From: Idiomarina zobellii
GTDB lineage: Bacteria > Pseudomonadota > Gammaproteobacteria > Enterobacterales > Alteromonadaceae
DNA: 64,000 nucleotides
Assembly: GCF_900100855.1 (NCBI RefSeq)
Contig: NZ_FNCB01000002.1
Location: forward strand, 62,001 to 126,000
Direction: 5' to 3'
Part shown: positions 28,259-37,189 of the stretch, one piece after another
How the letters are laid out: every line of letters begins with the position of its first letter
Numbering within the stretch: position 1 is the first letter of the stretch
Notes under the pieces: model-generated
Told to the model about the DNA's origin: nothing
The model's database searches: none
Seen by the model: only the letters and a program-made list of their open reading frames with translations
Program-made: the position numbers and the translations under genes

Positions 28259-29551
28259 CTACCCTAACCAAATGAATTTTGCGATAAATAAAGCACCTAA
28301 AAGCACCACACTAGGCGTTAAGTCACTGTATTTGCCACCTAAAAGCTTCACGACCACATAACTGATGAAGCCTAAAGCAATACCGTCCGCTATTGAAAAC
28401 GTCAACGGCGTCATTAATAAAACCACAGCTACTGGAGCTGCTTCAGTAATGTCGTCCCACTTCACGTCTTTTAGCGTGAAGAGCATTAATACAGCTACGT
28501 AAATAATAGCCCCAGCGGTTGCATAGGCTGGAATCATGCCCGCTAATGGCGCAAAAAACATAGCTAATAAGAATAAAATACCAACCACAACCGCCGCTAA
28601 TCCGGTTTTGCCGCCAGAGGCAACGCCAGCCGCAGATTCAATGTAGCTCGTGGTGGTCGACGTACCCAGCATTGAACCGGCTACTGTCGCTGTACTGTCT
28701 GCCATAAGTGCTTTGTTTAAGCGAGGCATATGACCGTCGGCTTTCGCCAGACCGGCCTTCTGTGCAACAGCCAACAACGTGCCAGATGTATCGAATAAGT
28801 CGACAAATAAAAAGGCAAAAATAACCGACAACATCCCTAAGTCAAAAGCGGCAGCTAAGTCCATTTGCAGGAACGTTGGCGCTAAGCTCGGCGGTGCAGA
28901 AACAATGCCATTATAGTCAACTAACCCTGTCAACCAGGCAATAAAAGTGACCGCTAAAATACTAATTAGAGCAGCACCCTGAACTCCGCGTGCAACCAAA
29001 CCAATAATTAAAAAGAAACCCGCCGCAGCAAGTAATACTGACGGTTCACCTAATTCACCTAACGCCACCATAGTCGCGTCATTAGCAACGATGATATTGG
29101 CGTTTTGCAAACCAATTAACGCCAAAAACGCACCAATACCGGCCGCTATCGCTAAGCGAAGCGTCGGTGGAATGGACTTAATAATCCACTCTCTGACGCG
29201 AAATGCCGACAATAAAAAGAAAATACAGCCTGAGAAGAATACTGCACCTAATGCGGTTTGCCAGGTATAGCCCATGCTGAAAACAACGGTGTAAGTGAAA
29301 AACGCATTCAGACCCATACCTGGTGCTAGTGCGACGGGGTAGTTTGCCCAGAAGCCCATTATTAGACAGCCAATAGCCGCAGCTAAACAAGTCGCCACGA
29401 AGACCGCACCGTAATCCATTCCGGTTTCACTTAAAATGGAGGGGTTTACAAAAATAATGTAAGCCATGGTCAGGAAGGTCGTGAAGCCACCAATGACTTC
29501 CGACTTTATGGAGCTGCCATTGGCTTTTATCGAAAACAGTTTTTCCAACAT
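28259..29551 (-). CDS. Purine (guanine/hypoxanthine-type) permease, NCS2/AzgA family
   Basis: A 430-residue membrane protein with about 13 hydrophobic helices. The segment [20 protein letters not shown] near the N terminus, GMGLNAFF and the later LFDTSGTL are hallmarks of the AzgA-type NCS2 permeases that import adenine, guanine or hypoxanthine by proton symport. The downstream gpt gene suggests guanine or xanthine as substrate. No purine riboswitch is visible in the 100 bases upstream. Confidence 0.88.
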   Translation of the reverse strand: MLEKLFSIKANGSSIKSEVIGGFTTFLTMAYIIFVNPSILSETGMDYGAVFVATCLAAAIGCLIMGFWANYPVALAPGMGLNAFFTYTVVFSMGYTWQTALGAVFFSGCIFFLLSAFRVREWIIKSIPPTLRLAIAAGIGAFLALIGLQNANIIVANDATMVALGELGEPSVLLAAAGFFLIIGLVARGVQGAALISILAVTFIAWLTGLVDYNGIVSAPPSLAPTFLQMDLAAAFDLGMLSVIFAFLFVDLFDTSGTLLAVAQKAGLAKADGHMPRLNKALMADSTATVAGSMLGTSTTTSYIESAAGVASGGKTGLAAVVVGILFLLAMFFAPLAGMIPAYATAGAIIYVAVLMLFTLKDVKWDDITEAAPVAVVLLMTPLTFSIADGIALGFISYVVVKLLGGKYSDLTPSVVLLGALFIAKFIWLG

Positions 29552-29659
29552 GAGAAACCTTGAAGTTTGGCGTTGTGGTTAAAAGGCAGGTATTTTATCC
29601 TAATTGGCACAAAATTTGTTGTTCACTTTTTAAATAATTTACAGGAAACCCAATTAACC

Positions 29660-29980
29660 ATGCCTACAGTTTATTTTGTTGATGCCGACGGAAACCAATT
29701 TGAAGCCGATGTCGAAGCCGGAACCAACGTCATGGAAGCCGCTGTCGATAATTTTATCGATGGTATTGTTGGTGAGTGTGGTGGGGTTATGTCATGCGCC
29801 ACTTGCCACTGCTACATTCCAAAAGAGTGGCAGGATAAAATTCCTGAGCCATCTGAGCAGGAAGAAGACATGATAGATATGGTCATGGAGCCTCAGGATA
29901 ACAGCCGTCTGAGCTGCCAAATTGAAGTCACTGACGAGCTAGACGGCTTAGTCGTTCATTTACCTAAGTCACAGTTTTAA
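29660..29980 (+). CDS. 2Fe-2S ferredoxin, adrenodoxin/putidaredoxin type
   Basis: A 106-residue ferredoxin. The cluster ligands are C40, C46, C49 and C86, giving the CX5CX2C...C pattern of adrenodoxin, putidaredoxin and isc-type ferredoxins. I start it at ATG 29660, where the beta-grasp domain begins (MPTVYFVDADGN); an in-frame ATG at 29567 would add a stretch with no ferredoxin character. It is a lone gene, with no P450 or reductase beside it, so its partner is unknown. It ends one base from the convergent NAD-kinase-like gene. Confidence 0.9.
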   Translation: MPTVYFVDADGNQFEADVEAGTNVMEAAVDNFIDGIVGECGGVMSCATCHCYIPKEWQDKIPEPSEQEEDMIDMVMEPQDNSRLSCQIEVTDELDGLVVHLPKSQF

Positions 29981-29981
29981 A

Positions 29982-31121
29982 TTAACTGACGGCTGCCACG
30001 GGCATGAGTACTTCGTCGTGGTAGCCGGTAATGACCCGAATTGTTCCCGACAATTCGTTGTCGAGTTCACTGTCGCCAGTGTCGACTCGAAGCGGTTGGT
30101 TATTTAATGACTTCAGCTTTGCCTTAGTCGCGACAACCCACATATTGTCTTTACCAATGGCCCGAATAACTCGCGGACTAAGCTGCTGATTACCGCGCCC
30201 AAACAAGTGCCCCTGTCCGCCGATAAGCGTAATAACCAGTTTGACTGAATTGGGTGCATTAGAGACGGCTTCAAACAACTCTTTCTCGGTAACGTCACTT
30301 TTAACCAGCGTTTCATTTTGAACGAGATCGACACCTAATAACGTATTTTCAATACCCATATCGTCCATTATGGCAGCAATGGTCGAACCCGACCCCATCA
30401 CTAACAGTTCGTCGTCCACTCGCTCAATAACTTCTGCCGCTATGTCATCAAGCACCAACTCATCGCTCTCTTTACCGCCCATTTTCACGGCTTGAACATA
30501 TTCAAGCTCGGCCGGCACCGACATTTCACCATAACGCCGCGCTTTGACGACGCCTTCTCTAAAGGCGCTTTCATCAATGTCCATCACGTCTGAATCGTGA
30601 ATACTCGAAAGCTCACCTTTGAGAATTTTCTCAATAACACGCCCCGCTGCTGTTGGGCTAATAGCGTAAACACCCGAATGAATTTTCACTCCGGCCGGAA
30701 TACCTAAAACCAATTGGTTATCAGGAACCACAGAGTAAACATCACGAGCGGTGCCATCACCACCAGCAAACAGCAGGATATCGACGTTTTTATCAATAAT
30801 CGCTTTTACGGCTTGTTTGGTGTCGTCCGATGACGTTTCCTGAGTATTCGGGTTAAATACGGTTTGGTAAGAAAACCCTAGAGACTTCAATACATTTTCG
30901 CCCATTTCGCCACCACAAGTGACAAAGTCGAGCTGTTTTTGATAATTCTGGAGGATTTTTAACGCGGTTTCTGCACGCTGCATTGCTTTGCGCTCTGCAC
31001 CGGCTTTTAATGCCTTTTCACGAATATCGGCGCCATCACTTCCTTTTAAAGCAATGGCGCCGCCAATACCTGCGTACGGATTAACCACCAGGCCAACCGT
31101 TAAACGGTTTACTGCTGTCAT
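29982..31121 (-). CDS. ATP-NAD kinase-like protein, AcoX family
   Basis: A 379-residue protein with the diacylglycerol/NAD kinase fold. GLVVNPYAGIGG starts the domain, and FAGGDGTARDV near residue 118 is the GGDGT motif that binds the nucleotide. The C-terminal half carries the AcoX-type GSGST and LIGGQGHLFGRGNQQ segments. Members of this family are annotated as ATP-NAD kinases, but this branch differs from PpnK and its true substrate is uncertain. It begins two bases after the small lipoprotein gene, so the two are cotranscribed. Confidence 0.75.
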   Translation of the reverse strand: MTAVNRLTVGLVVNPYAGIGGAIALKGSDGADIREKALKAGAERKAMQRAETALKILQNYQKQLDFVTCGGEMGENVLKSLGFSYQTVFNPNTQETSSDDTKQAVKAIIDKNVDILLFAGGDGTARDVYSVVPDNQLVLGIPAGVKIHSGVYAISPTAAGRVIEKILKGELSSIHDSDVMDIDESAFREGVVKARRYGEMSVPAELEYVQAVKMGGKESDELVLDDIAAEVIERVDDELLVMGSGSTIAAIMDDMGIENTLLGVDLVQNETLVKSDVTEKELFEAVSNAPNSVKLVITLIGGQGHLFGRGNQQLSPRVIRAIGKDNMWVVATKAKLKSLNNQPLRVDTGDSELDNELSGTIRVITGYHDEVLMPVAAVS

Positions 31122-31123
31122 TG

Positions 31124-31252
31124 TTACTCTTCGTTTGCTTCGTCCTGAATGGCTTCACCGGCTTTTTCTAAGTCTTGGCCTGCGCCTTCAATCGTCTCAC
31201 AAGCGCTAAGCCCTAAAATAGCAACAGTAACCAATAGTGCTCTTAAAAACAT
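31124..31252 (-). CDS. Small entericidin-like lipoprotein
   Basis: A 42-residue protein too short for most gene finders. It starts MFLRALLVTVAILGLSAC, a complete lipoprotein signal with the lipidated cysteine at residue 18 (lipobox LSAC), followed by ETIEGAGQDLEKAGEAIQDE, which resembles the G-G-D-x-x-x-A-G-x-A-I pattern of entericidins EcnA and EcnB. AAGGAG lies six bases before the ATG, an ideal ribosome binding site. It is 13 bases after the epmC stop and two bases before the AcoX-type gene. Confidence 0.7.
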   Translation of the reverse strand: MFLRALLVTVAILGLSACETIEGAGQDLEKAGEAIQDEANEE

Positions 31253-31265
31253 AAGTAACTCCTTG

Positions 31266-31802
31266 TTAATCCTGAATCATTTGGCAACTTGGCCACTCAC
31301 AATTAAACGCCTTACACAGCGCTTTTGCAAATATCTTTGCTCTGGGCGGCAAGGTGTCGGTTGCCAGATAGCTCTCTAACTGTTTGGCGACAGCCTCACT
31401 AAATGCATGCCTGTCGACCTCAACACCACTTAAGTTGTCGACGCTCACATCAAACTTAAAACCTGCACACAGTGAAAATAGCCACTCCAGCGCCTGAGGC
31501 TTTCGTTCAACCTGTTCAAATTCGCGCTGTTGCTGTTCATTGCGGCCATCGGGTTCGTACCAGTAGCCGTAATCGAACTGTTGCCGGCGCTTTTCACCGG
31601 CAATGCACCAGTGCGCGGTCTCATGCAACGCCGACGCAAAAAAGCCATGAGCAAATACAATCTTATTAGGCTCGCCGCCCTTCCCCGGTTCGTAATACGG
31701 CTCGTCATCACCCGCCACCAACACCGTGTTATAACGGGTACGAAAGCAGTCGTTAAATATCTCAATTAAACGAGAATAATGATGTGTCAATTCGTTTGGC
31801 AT
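31266..31802 (-). CDS. epmC: Elongation factor P hydroxylase EpmC
   Basis: A 178-residue protein matching EpmC (YfcM), which hydroxylates the modified lysine of elongation factor P. The metal-binding HETAHW segment near residue 60, EPYYEPG and DYGYWYEPDGR are conserved in the family. The gene lies after aroC on the same strand with a 19-base gap, close to its E. coli neighbourhood. The epmA, epmB and efp genes are not in the window. Confidence 0.88.
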   Translation of the reverse strand: MPNELTHHYSRLIEIFNDCFRTRYNTVLVAGDDEPYYEPGKGGEPNKIVFAHGFFASALHETAHWCIAGEKRRQQFDYGYWYEPDGRNEQQQREFEQVERKPQALEWLFSLCAGFKFDVSVDNLSGVEVDRHAFSEAVAKQLESYLATDTLPPRAKIFAKALCKAFNCEWPSCQMIQD

Positions 31803-31821
31803 ACGTCTTAAATGCTACTGG

Positions 31822-32910
31822 TTAACGACTGATATCGGGTGTTTCTGTTTTTACCTGCGCGTTCTGAGCCCGCTGTCGCAACCAATGGTCGACCAATACC
31901 AGTGATGTCATCGCCTCAACAATGGGTACTGCCCGAATCCCCACACAAGGGTCATGACGCCCTTTTGTGACAACGGGTTGATCATTGCCCCATTTGTCTA
32001 TGGTTTGCCCACTGATTGAAATGCTTGACGTTGGTTTCAACGCAATGTCTGCGATAACGGGCTGACCGCTGGAAATACCACCCAGAACACCGCCACTATG
32101 GTTCGACAAAAAGCCCTTCTTTGTCATTTCATCTCTGTGCTCAGAGCCTTTTTGGGTCACCACATCAAAGCCGTCACCGACACTTACCGCTTTTACTGCA
32201 TTAATGCTCATAAGCGCCTTAGCTAAGTCGGCATCCAGACGATCAAACACTGGCTCTCCCCAGCCCGGCGGCACCCCAGTTGCCTGCACTCGAATGCGGG
32301 CACCCACGGAGTCACCTTCTTTTAATAGCTGTTTAATAAGCGCTTGCATAGGCTCGATGGCATTAACGTCACCACAAAACAGCTCGTTATTTCTCACTTC
32401 CTGCCAGTCTGTGTCTTTCGCTTTAATATCGCCCATTTGCGTCAACGCGGCCTGAATCTTAATGCCCTGCTGCGCTAACAGTTTTTCTGCAATAGCACCG
32501 GCCGCCACACGCATTGCCGTTTCACGCGCTGACGAACGCCCACCACCACGGTAGTCCCGAATGCCATATTTATGCTCATAGGTATAGTCTGCGTGCCCGG
32601 GACGGAAGGTATCTTTAATTTTCGAATAGTCCTGGCTGCGTTGGTCTGTATTTTCAATAAGCAAGCCAATAGGAGTACCTGTGGTTTTGCCTTCAAACAC
32701 ACCGGAAAGAATACGTACCTCATCGGCTTCGCGACGCGCTGTTGTATAACGACTTTGCCCCGGGCGGCGTCTGTCCAACGCCTCTTGCAAGTCCGCTTCA
32801 GACAGCTCAAGGCCTGGTGGGCAGCCATCAACCACCGCACCTAATGACGGACCATGGCTTTCACCAAAGGTTGTAACTTGAAACAGTTGTCCAAACGAAT
32901 TTCCCGGCAT
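31822..32910 (-). CDS. aroC: Chorismate synthase
   Basis: A 362-residue enzyme that makes chorismate from EPSP with reduced FMN, the last shared step of aromatic amino acid synthesis. The N terminus [20 protein letters not shown], the segment [12 protein letters not shown], and [13 protein letters not shown] are diagnostic signatures. It follows prmB by nine bases, the same order as in E. coli. Confidence 0.97.
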   Translation of the reverse strand: MPGNSFGQLFQVTTFGESHGPSLGAVVDGCPPGLELSEADLQEALDRRRPGQSRYTTARREADEVRILSGVFEGKTTGTPIGLLIENTDQRSQDYSKIKDTFRPGHADYTYEHKYGIRDYRGGGRSSARETAMRVAAGAIAEKLLAQQGIKIQAALTQMGDIKAKDTDWQEVRNNELFCGDVNAIEPMQALIKQLLKEGDSVGARIRVQATGVPPGWGEPVFDRLDADLAKALMSINAVKAVSVGDGFDVVTQKGSEHRDEMTKKGFLSNHSGGVLGGISSGQPVIADIALKPTSSISISGQTIDKWGNDQPVVTKGRHDPCVGIRAVPIVEAMTSLVLVDHWLRQRAQNAQVKTETPDISR

Positions 32911-32919
32911 GCGCTAGCC

Positions 32920-33852
32920 CTACTTTGAGTTATTTAGTTGACGCTGCTTATGTTCTTCAAGCTGCTCTTTGGTCAGCAAAAATACACCATCGCCGCCATG
33001 TTGAAACTCTATCCAGGTAAATGGCGTGCGCGGATATTTTTGCGCCAGCGCTGGCATTGAATTTCCCACTTCGCAAACAAAGAGTCCGTTATCGTTCAGT
33101 TTGTCCGCCGCTTCCATAAGCATTTTATCGACCAAAATGAGACCGTCCTCGCCTGCTGCCAGACCTAGTTCAGGCTCGTGATGATATTCATCCGGCAAGT
33201 CGGCCATGTCTTCTGCATCGACGTAAGGCGGGTTCGTCACAATGAGGTCGTATTTTTCATTTTGTACAGCCTCAAATAAGTCTGACTGAATAGGCGTTAC
33301 CTGATGCAGCAAACCATGCTGTTCAATATTGAATTCAGCCACTTCCAGCGCTTCTGTCGACACGTCGAGTGCGTCTACTTCTGCGTCCGGAAATGCATAA
33401 GCGCACGCAATAGCAATACAACCACCGCCTGTACACAGGTCCAGTACACGCTTAGGTTGCTCGGTTAACCAAGGCTGGAAGCCGTTCTCAATAAGTTCGG
33501 CTATGGGTGAGCGTGGCACCAGAACTCGCTCGTCCACGTAAAACGGTAACCCCGCAAAATACGCTTGGTGCGTTAAATACGCGGCTGGCATTTTGTGCTC
33601 AATGCGCTGGTTTAACAGCTCAATGAATTCATGCTTTTCGCTTGTCAGCACACGGCAGTGTCCCATAGCGGCCAACTGTTCAGTAGTCAGTTGCAAGGCA
33701 TAGCTTAAAAGCGCGCGAGTCTCATCAATAGGATTGTCCGTGCCATGCCCGTAATACACGTCAGACTGGTTAAGTTGGCTGACACTCCAGCGTATCAAAT
33801 CATCGATACTATGAAGTTCTTCAATGGCTTGTTCCCGATTTCGAACGTGCAA
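32920..33852 (-). CDS. prmB: Ribosomal protein L3 glutamine methyltransferase PrmB
   Basis: A 310-residue SAM-dependent methyltransferase that modifies a glutamine of ribosomal protein L3. The NPPY motif is in VTNPPYVDAED, and DLCTGGGCIA is the SAM-binding loop. I start it at the TTG at 33852, which has AGGAGA seven bases upstream and aligns with the E. coli PrmB start; an ATG at 33870 is in frame but contains that ribosome binding site. It precedes aroC, as in E. coli, and is divergent from smrB. Confidence 0.92.
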   Translation of the reverse strand: MHVRNREQAIEELHSIDDLIRWSVSQLNQSDVYYGHGTDNPIDETRALLSYALQLTTEQLAAMGHCRVLTSEKHEFIELLNQRIEHKMPAAYLTHQAYFAGLPFYVDERVLVPRSPIAELIENGFQPWLTEQPKRVLDLCTGGGCIAIACAYAFPDAEVDALDVSTEALEVAEFNIEQHGLLHQVTPIQSDLFEAVQNEKYDLIVTNPPYVDAEDMADLPDEYHHEPELGLAAGEDGLILVDKMLMEAADKLNDNGLFVCEVGNSMPALAQKYPRTPFTWIEFQHGGDGVFLLTKEQLEEHKQRQLNNSK

Positions 33853-33939
33853 GGGCTGTCTCCTGAACAACGAATGTTTTATACTGATGGTCTTTATTGG
33901 TGTTAAAGATACCTTAATTTCACTCGGTTTTCATTAGTC

Positions 33940-34506
33940 ATGGTCGCAAAGAAAAGCTCTTCATCCTCATTGTCAGAAGACGACATCGCGCTTTTTCGCG
34001 AGGCAGCTCAGGGTGCAGCTCCTATTGAGCAGGACAAGCGACCACCAGAGCCACCCAAAGTTTCTGAATTAAAGCGACGGAATACACAAAGACAAGGCAA
34101 CAGTCCCCAGGACATAGCCGCAGCCAGCCGCGAAGCCAGCCAGTATTTTTCAGACGGTTTTGAAGCATATTTTAGCGAAGGCGCTATGCAATTTACTGCC
34201 GATGGTGAGTCGACTTACTTAACCAAACAGCTAAGGCGTGGCGACTATACACCCGAGTTGCTGCTCGACTTACACGGAATGAACTTGGCAACCGCCCGCC
34301 AGGAGCTTGCCGCTTTGCTTATCGCCTGTGAGAAAGAGCGCATTGATTGTTGCTGCATTATGCATGGACACGGCAGCGGCAAATTAAAACAACAGGTGCC
34401 ACACTGGTTAGTGCAACACCCGTTAGTCAGAGCCTTTCATCAGGCTCCTCGTGAATGGGGCGGCGACGCGTCGTTACTGGTGTTACTTCGCGTCAATGAC
34501 AATTAA
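33940..34506 (+). CDS. smrB: Ribosome rescue endonuclease SmrB (Smr domain)
   Basis: A 188-residue protein with a disordered, charged N-terminal half and a C-terminal Smr domain (about 100-187). LLLDLHGMNLATARQEL and IMHGHGSGKLKQQ carry the conserved DLHG and HGxG motifs. SmrB cleaves mRNA at collided ribosomes in E. coli. It is divergent from prmB as in E. coli and overlaps the convergent sixA gene by four bases. Confidence 0.93.
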   Translation: MVAKKSSSSSLSEDDIALFREAAQGAAPIEQDKRPPEPPKVSELKRRNTQRQGNSPQDIAAASREASQYFSDGFEAYFSEGAMQFTADGESTYLTKQLRRGDYTPELLLDLHGMNLATARQELAALLIACEKERIDCCCIMHGHGSGKLKQQVPHWLVQHPLVRAFHQAPREWGGDASLLVLLRVNDN

Positions 34507-34985
34507 CCCGCGCATTTTTCAGCAATCATTAACTGCTGAAATTTACCCGTTAAGGTTTCTGGCGAAAATTCAATAACCGCAATGCCTGCCGTTGGGAAAA
34601 TAGGTGGTTGTACACTGGCGTCCAGCTCATGCACCAGGTAGCTAACCAATGGCATGTGAGACACCAACACTACAGTTTCATAGCCGTGAGTTTCTATTTC
34701 CGCCGCTAACCAGCTAATTACAGCCGCCGCGTGACCGTCAGGCGTAATTGCGTCACAATTCTCTCGGTGCTTGGTTTTCAGCTCTGAAAACAAAACCGTT
34801 GCTGTTTGTTGCGCTCGTAAATACGGACTCACAAACACACTGTCTACCTCACGGTGACGCTCAACCAGCCATCGCGTTGTAGTGAGTACCTCACGCTCGC
34901 CTTCCGGGGTTAGGCGACGCTCTCTGTCTGAATAGCTTCCTTTCGGGTAGTGAGCCTCTCCATGACGCATTATGTACAGCTTCAT
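34503..34985 (-). CDS. sixA: Phosphohistidine phosphatase SixA
   Basis: A 160-residue histidine phosphatase. YIMRHGEAHY gives the catalytic RHG at the N terminus, VSPYLRAQQT carries the second arginine, and SHMPLVSYL holds the second histidine. SixA removes phosphate from phosphohistidines, with reported action on HPt and PTS proteins. It overlaps the rnfH stop region by four bases, so it is probably cotranscribed with ratA-rnfH, a different neighbourhood from E. coli where it lies near fadIJ. Confidence 0.9.
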   Translation of the reverse strand: MKLYIMRHGEAHYPKGSYSDRERRLTPEGEREVLTTTRWLVERHREVDSVFVSPYLRAQQTATVLFSELKTKHRENCDAITPDGHAAAVISWLAAEIETHGYETVVLVSHMPLVSYLVHELDASVQPPIFPTAGIAVIEFSPETLTGKFQQLMIAEKCAG

Positions 34986-35341
34986 TCGGGTTTCGACTCC
35001 TGCGCTTTGCGCTTAGCATCCGGTCTGCCACCGGTTACTTTGTCAGCTCGTCCAGACTGTTTTGCTTCTTCCGCGCGGCGTTTACGTACCGCTTTCGGGT
35101 CAGCAATAAGTGGGCGATAAATTTCAATGCGGTCGCCGTCTCGCGGCGTGGCATCTAACTTTGACGCCTTATTCCAGATACCGACTTTCTGAGTGCTAAG
35201 ATCAATCTCCGGAAAGTGCTCTTTAATACCCGACTGTAAAATACACTCTTCTACCGTTGCGCCCTCTTGCGGGTGCACCGTCAGAATCAGTTGCTTTTCG
35301 GGTGTGGCGTAGGCCACTTCTATCGTCAGAGTGTTCGCCAT
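34982..35341 (-). CDS. rnfH: RnfH family protein (UPF0125)
   Basis: A 119-residue ubiquitin-like-fold protein of the RnfH/RatB family. The start MANTLTIEVAYATPEKQLIL and the GDRIEIYRPLIADPKAVRKRRAEEA segment are conserved. The tail is Lys/Arg/Glu rich. I start it at the ATG at 35341, where the family begins, rather than at 35368, which lies inside ratA. Its function is not settled; it is nearly always paired with ratA, as here. Confidence 0.88.
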   Translation of the reverse strand: MANTLTIEVAYATPEKQLILTVHPQEGATVEECILQSGIKEHFPEIDLSTQKVGIWNKASKLDATPRDGDRIEIYRPLIADPKAVRKRRAEEAKQSGRADKVTGGRPDAKRKAQESKPE

Positions 35342-35342
35342 G

Positions 35343-35777
35343 TTAGCTTCCGTATACTTGGTCTGCACGCTTCACAAAGGCATCGACCATTTTTGACGTA
35401 ACTTCACTAAAGATTTTGCCAAAGGCCATGCCTAACAACCGACTGGAGAACTCAAAGTCCAACTTGAGCTCTACCTTACATGCATCGTCTGACAATGGTT
35501 TAAACACCCAACCGCCGGTCAGCTTTTTAAAAGGACCGTCAACAAGCTCCATGTCGATGCGCTCTGGCTTTACTAACCGATTACGCGTGGTGAAGGTTTT
35601 TTGAATGCCTGCTTTGCTTATTTGCAACGACGCTACTTTATAGTCGCCATTTTGCTCAACCACACGCGAGTCGGCGCACCCGGGAACAAACTCCGGATAC
35701 GAGTCAATGTCGTTGACCAAGTTGAACATTTGCTCTGCACTGTATGAAACTAACGCACTTTTTTCGATACTGGGCAT
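35343..35777 (-). CDS. ratA: START/SRPBCC-domain protein RatA
   Basis: A 144-residue polyketide-cyclase/START-fold protein, RatA (PasT). The pattern SALVSYSAEQMFNLVNDIDSYPEFVPGC is diagnostic. In E. coli it was described as a toxin acting on 70S ribosomes, while homologues (Coq10) bind ubiquinone; which role holds here is not visible. I start it at the ATG at 35777 (MPSIEKS), where the family begins; an ATG-less upstream extension to 35810 would add 11 residues. It is divergent from smpB, as in E. coli. Confidence 0.9.
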   Translation of the reverse strand: MPSIEKSALVSYSAEQMFNLVNDIDSYPEFVPGCADSRVVEQNGDYKVASLQISKAGIQKTFTTRNRLVKPERIDMELVDGPFKKLTGGWVFKPLSDDACKVELKLDFEFSSRLLGMAFGKIFSEVTSKMVDAFVKRADQVYGS

Positions 35778-35885
35778 GTTTTTCTCTACCGCTAAAATTT
35801 GACTGCGCAATAATAACGCAACCAGATATGCTTTGAAGCCCTTAAAGCAATTTTCTTTTCAGTGTGCATAGGTATAATAGCCCTT

Positions 35886-36365
35886 ATGAGCAAAAAGAAA
35901 CTAAAACAATCGTCTAATACCATTGCGCTGAACAAAAAAGCCCGCCATGAATATTTCCTCGAAGACAAGTTCGAGGCAGGCATTAGTCTGCAAGGCTGGG
36001 AAATTAAAAGTATACGCGCCGGTAAAGCGAACATAAGCGACAGCTACGTCATTATTAAAGACGGCGAAGCCTATTTACTGGGTGCGGAAATACAACCGCT
36101 GAACCAGGCGTCTTCGCACGTATACTGCGAGCCCGACCGTAGCCGTAAATTGCTGCTAAAACGTCGAGAGCTCGACAAACTGATTGGTGCCGCCGAGCGC
36201 GAAGGCTACTCCATTGTGGCAACCGCCATGTATTGGAAAGGCCCTTGGGCCAAGCTGGAAATACACCTGGCCAAAGGTAAGAAGTCGCACGACAAACGCG
36301 ACACGGTGAAAGAGCGTGACTGGCAACGCCAGAAGTCACGCATACTGAAGCATTCGGTGCGTTAA
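35886..36365 (+). CDS. smpB: SsrA-binding protein SmpB
   Basis: A 159-residue tmRNA-binding protein needed for trans-translation. [36 protein letters not shown] and the basic C-terminal tail ([21 protein letters not shown]) are family signatures. I start it at ATG 35886 (MSKKKLKQ); an ATG at 35862 would add eight hydrophobic residues not seen in the family. No ssrA gene is recognised in the window. A terminator follows. Confidence 0.95.
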   Translation: MSKKKLKQSSNTIALNKKARHEYFLEDKFEAGISLQGWEIKSIRAGKANISDSYVIIKDGEAYLLGAEIQPLNQASSHVYCEPDRSRKLLLKRRELDKLIGAAEREGYSIVATAMYWKGPWAKLEIHLAKGKKSHDKRDTVKERDWQRQKSRILKHSVR

Positions 36366-36375
36366 GGTTTTCGAT

Positions 36376-36406
36376 AATAGGCGAGCTTATACTCGCCTAT
36401 TTTATA
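36376..36406. terminator. Terminator shared by smpB and the Tad locus
   Basis: AATAGGCGAG (36376-36385) pairs perfectly with CTCGCCTATT (36392-36401), a 10-bp stem with a six-base loop, followed by TTTATAT. It lies just after smpB and overlaps the stop codon of the convergent TPR lipoprotein gene, so it may serve both directions. Confidence 0.75.
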
Positions 36407-36843
36407 TCCTCGATAGACAGTTTTTGTAAGCCTAAAAGATCTTTCAGAAGTCCATCTAATTGGTCATCAGTTTCTTTAAGCTGAACCCGGGCATCCATTA
36501 ACGTGTTGGTTGTTTGCCTAAGCTGGTTTAGAGCAAGGTTAAACCAGATATCGTTATTTGATGAATCGAACTCAAGTGAACGCACATATGCCTGCTCACT
36601 GGCTTCAAAGCGATATTGCCTAAAGTAGATATTTCCTAGTAAAGCCCAGCTTTGGGAACTAGCCAGCCCTTTACTGTGAAGCCACTGTAAATGATGCTCA
36701 GCTGAATCGAGATCACCAGATAAATACCAGCTTTTAGCGTTCTCAAAGCTTTTTAAGCTTTGCTTTTGCTCTGCAACAGTTGCGCTGCAACCACTGAGGC
36801 TAACAATTAAGGTTAATACTGCAATCGAAGTGATAATTTTCAC
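36397..36843 (-). CDS. TPR lipoprotein, TadD-like
   Basis: A 148-residue lipoprotein. The signal peptide ends in the lipobox LSGC (cysteine near residue 19). Residues about 30-110 form two or three tetratricopeptide-like repeats (SWYLSGDLDSAEHHL, SWALLGNIYFRQYRFEASEQAY). It is the last gene of the Tad locus and takes the place of TadD, the pilotin-like lipoprotein. The start is GTG at 36843 with AAGGAG six bases upstream; it overlaps the DUF192-like gene by 44 bases. Confidence 0.7.
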   Translation of the reverse strand: MKIITSIAVLTLIVSLSGCSATVAEQKQSLKSFENAKSWYLSGDLDSAEHHLQWLHSKGLASSQSWALLGNIYFRQYRFEASEQAYVRSLEFDSSNNDIWFNLALNQLRQTTNTLMDARVQLKETDDQLDGLLKDLLGLQKLSIEDIK

Positions 36844-37189
36844 GAAGCGCTCCTTGCTTTTTATTAAATATGACAGGCTTTCCTAGCCAGGACTCTAACG
36901 GCCAGTAACTACTGGCCACCGTTTCTATTAGACTGTGTGCTCCTTTAAACCAATGAACTTCGTTGGGACAGATGAAGCGTCTTACTTCCATTATGCATTG
37001 CTGTTTATCTAACGCGATAACGTCTATAGGCTCTTTCATCCCCCAGGTATGAATCGATTTGCAATAAGGGAACCAGTAAGCCATATCCGACGTTGGCTGG
37101 TCCTCTCCTAACATCCCAATTAACCTCTGGTGAAATTTCGACATTTTTCGAACATCAGTCCATAAAATGACTGGTTGCTCTTTCGTCAT
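36800..37189 (-). CDS. DUF192-like protein of the Tad locus
   Basis: A 129-residue protein with no signal peptide. The middle segment SIHTWGMKEPIDVIALDKQQCIMEVRRF resembles the DUF192 core (a buried Met or His followed by P-I-D-V-x-x-L-D), and the end LESWLGKPVIF also fits. The family has no firm function but does recur near Tad genes. It overlaps tadC by four bases and the TPR lipoprotein gene by 44 bases. The assignment is from motif memory and is moderate. Confidence 0.55.
   Translation of the reverse strand: MTKEQPVILWTDVRKMSKFHQRLIGMLGEDQPTSDMAYWFPYCKSIHTWGMKEPIDVIALDKQQCIMEVRRFICPNEVHWFKGAHSLIETVASSYWPLESWLGKPVIFNKKQGALRENYHFDCSINLNC

Noticed and set aside
29552-29659. Purine riboswitch upstream of the purine permease
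   Set aside because: No three-way-junction pattern or conserved loop sequences are visible.
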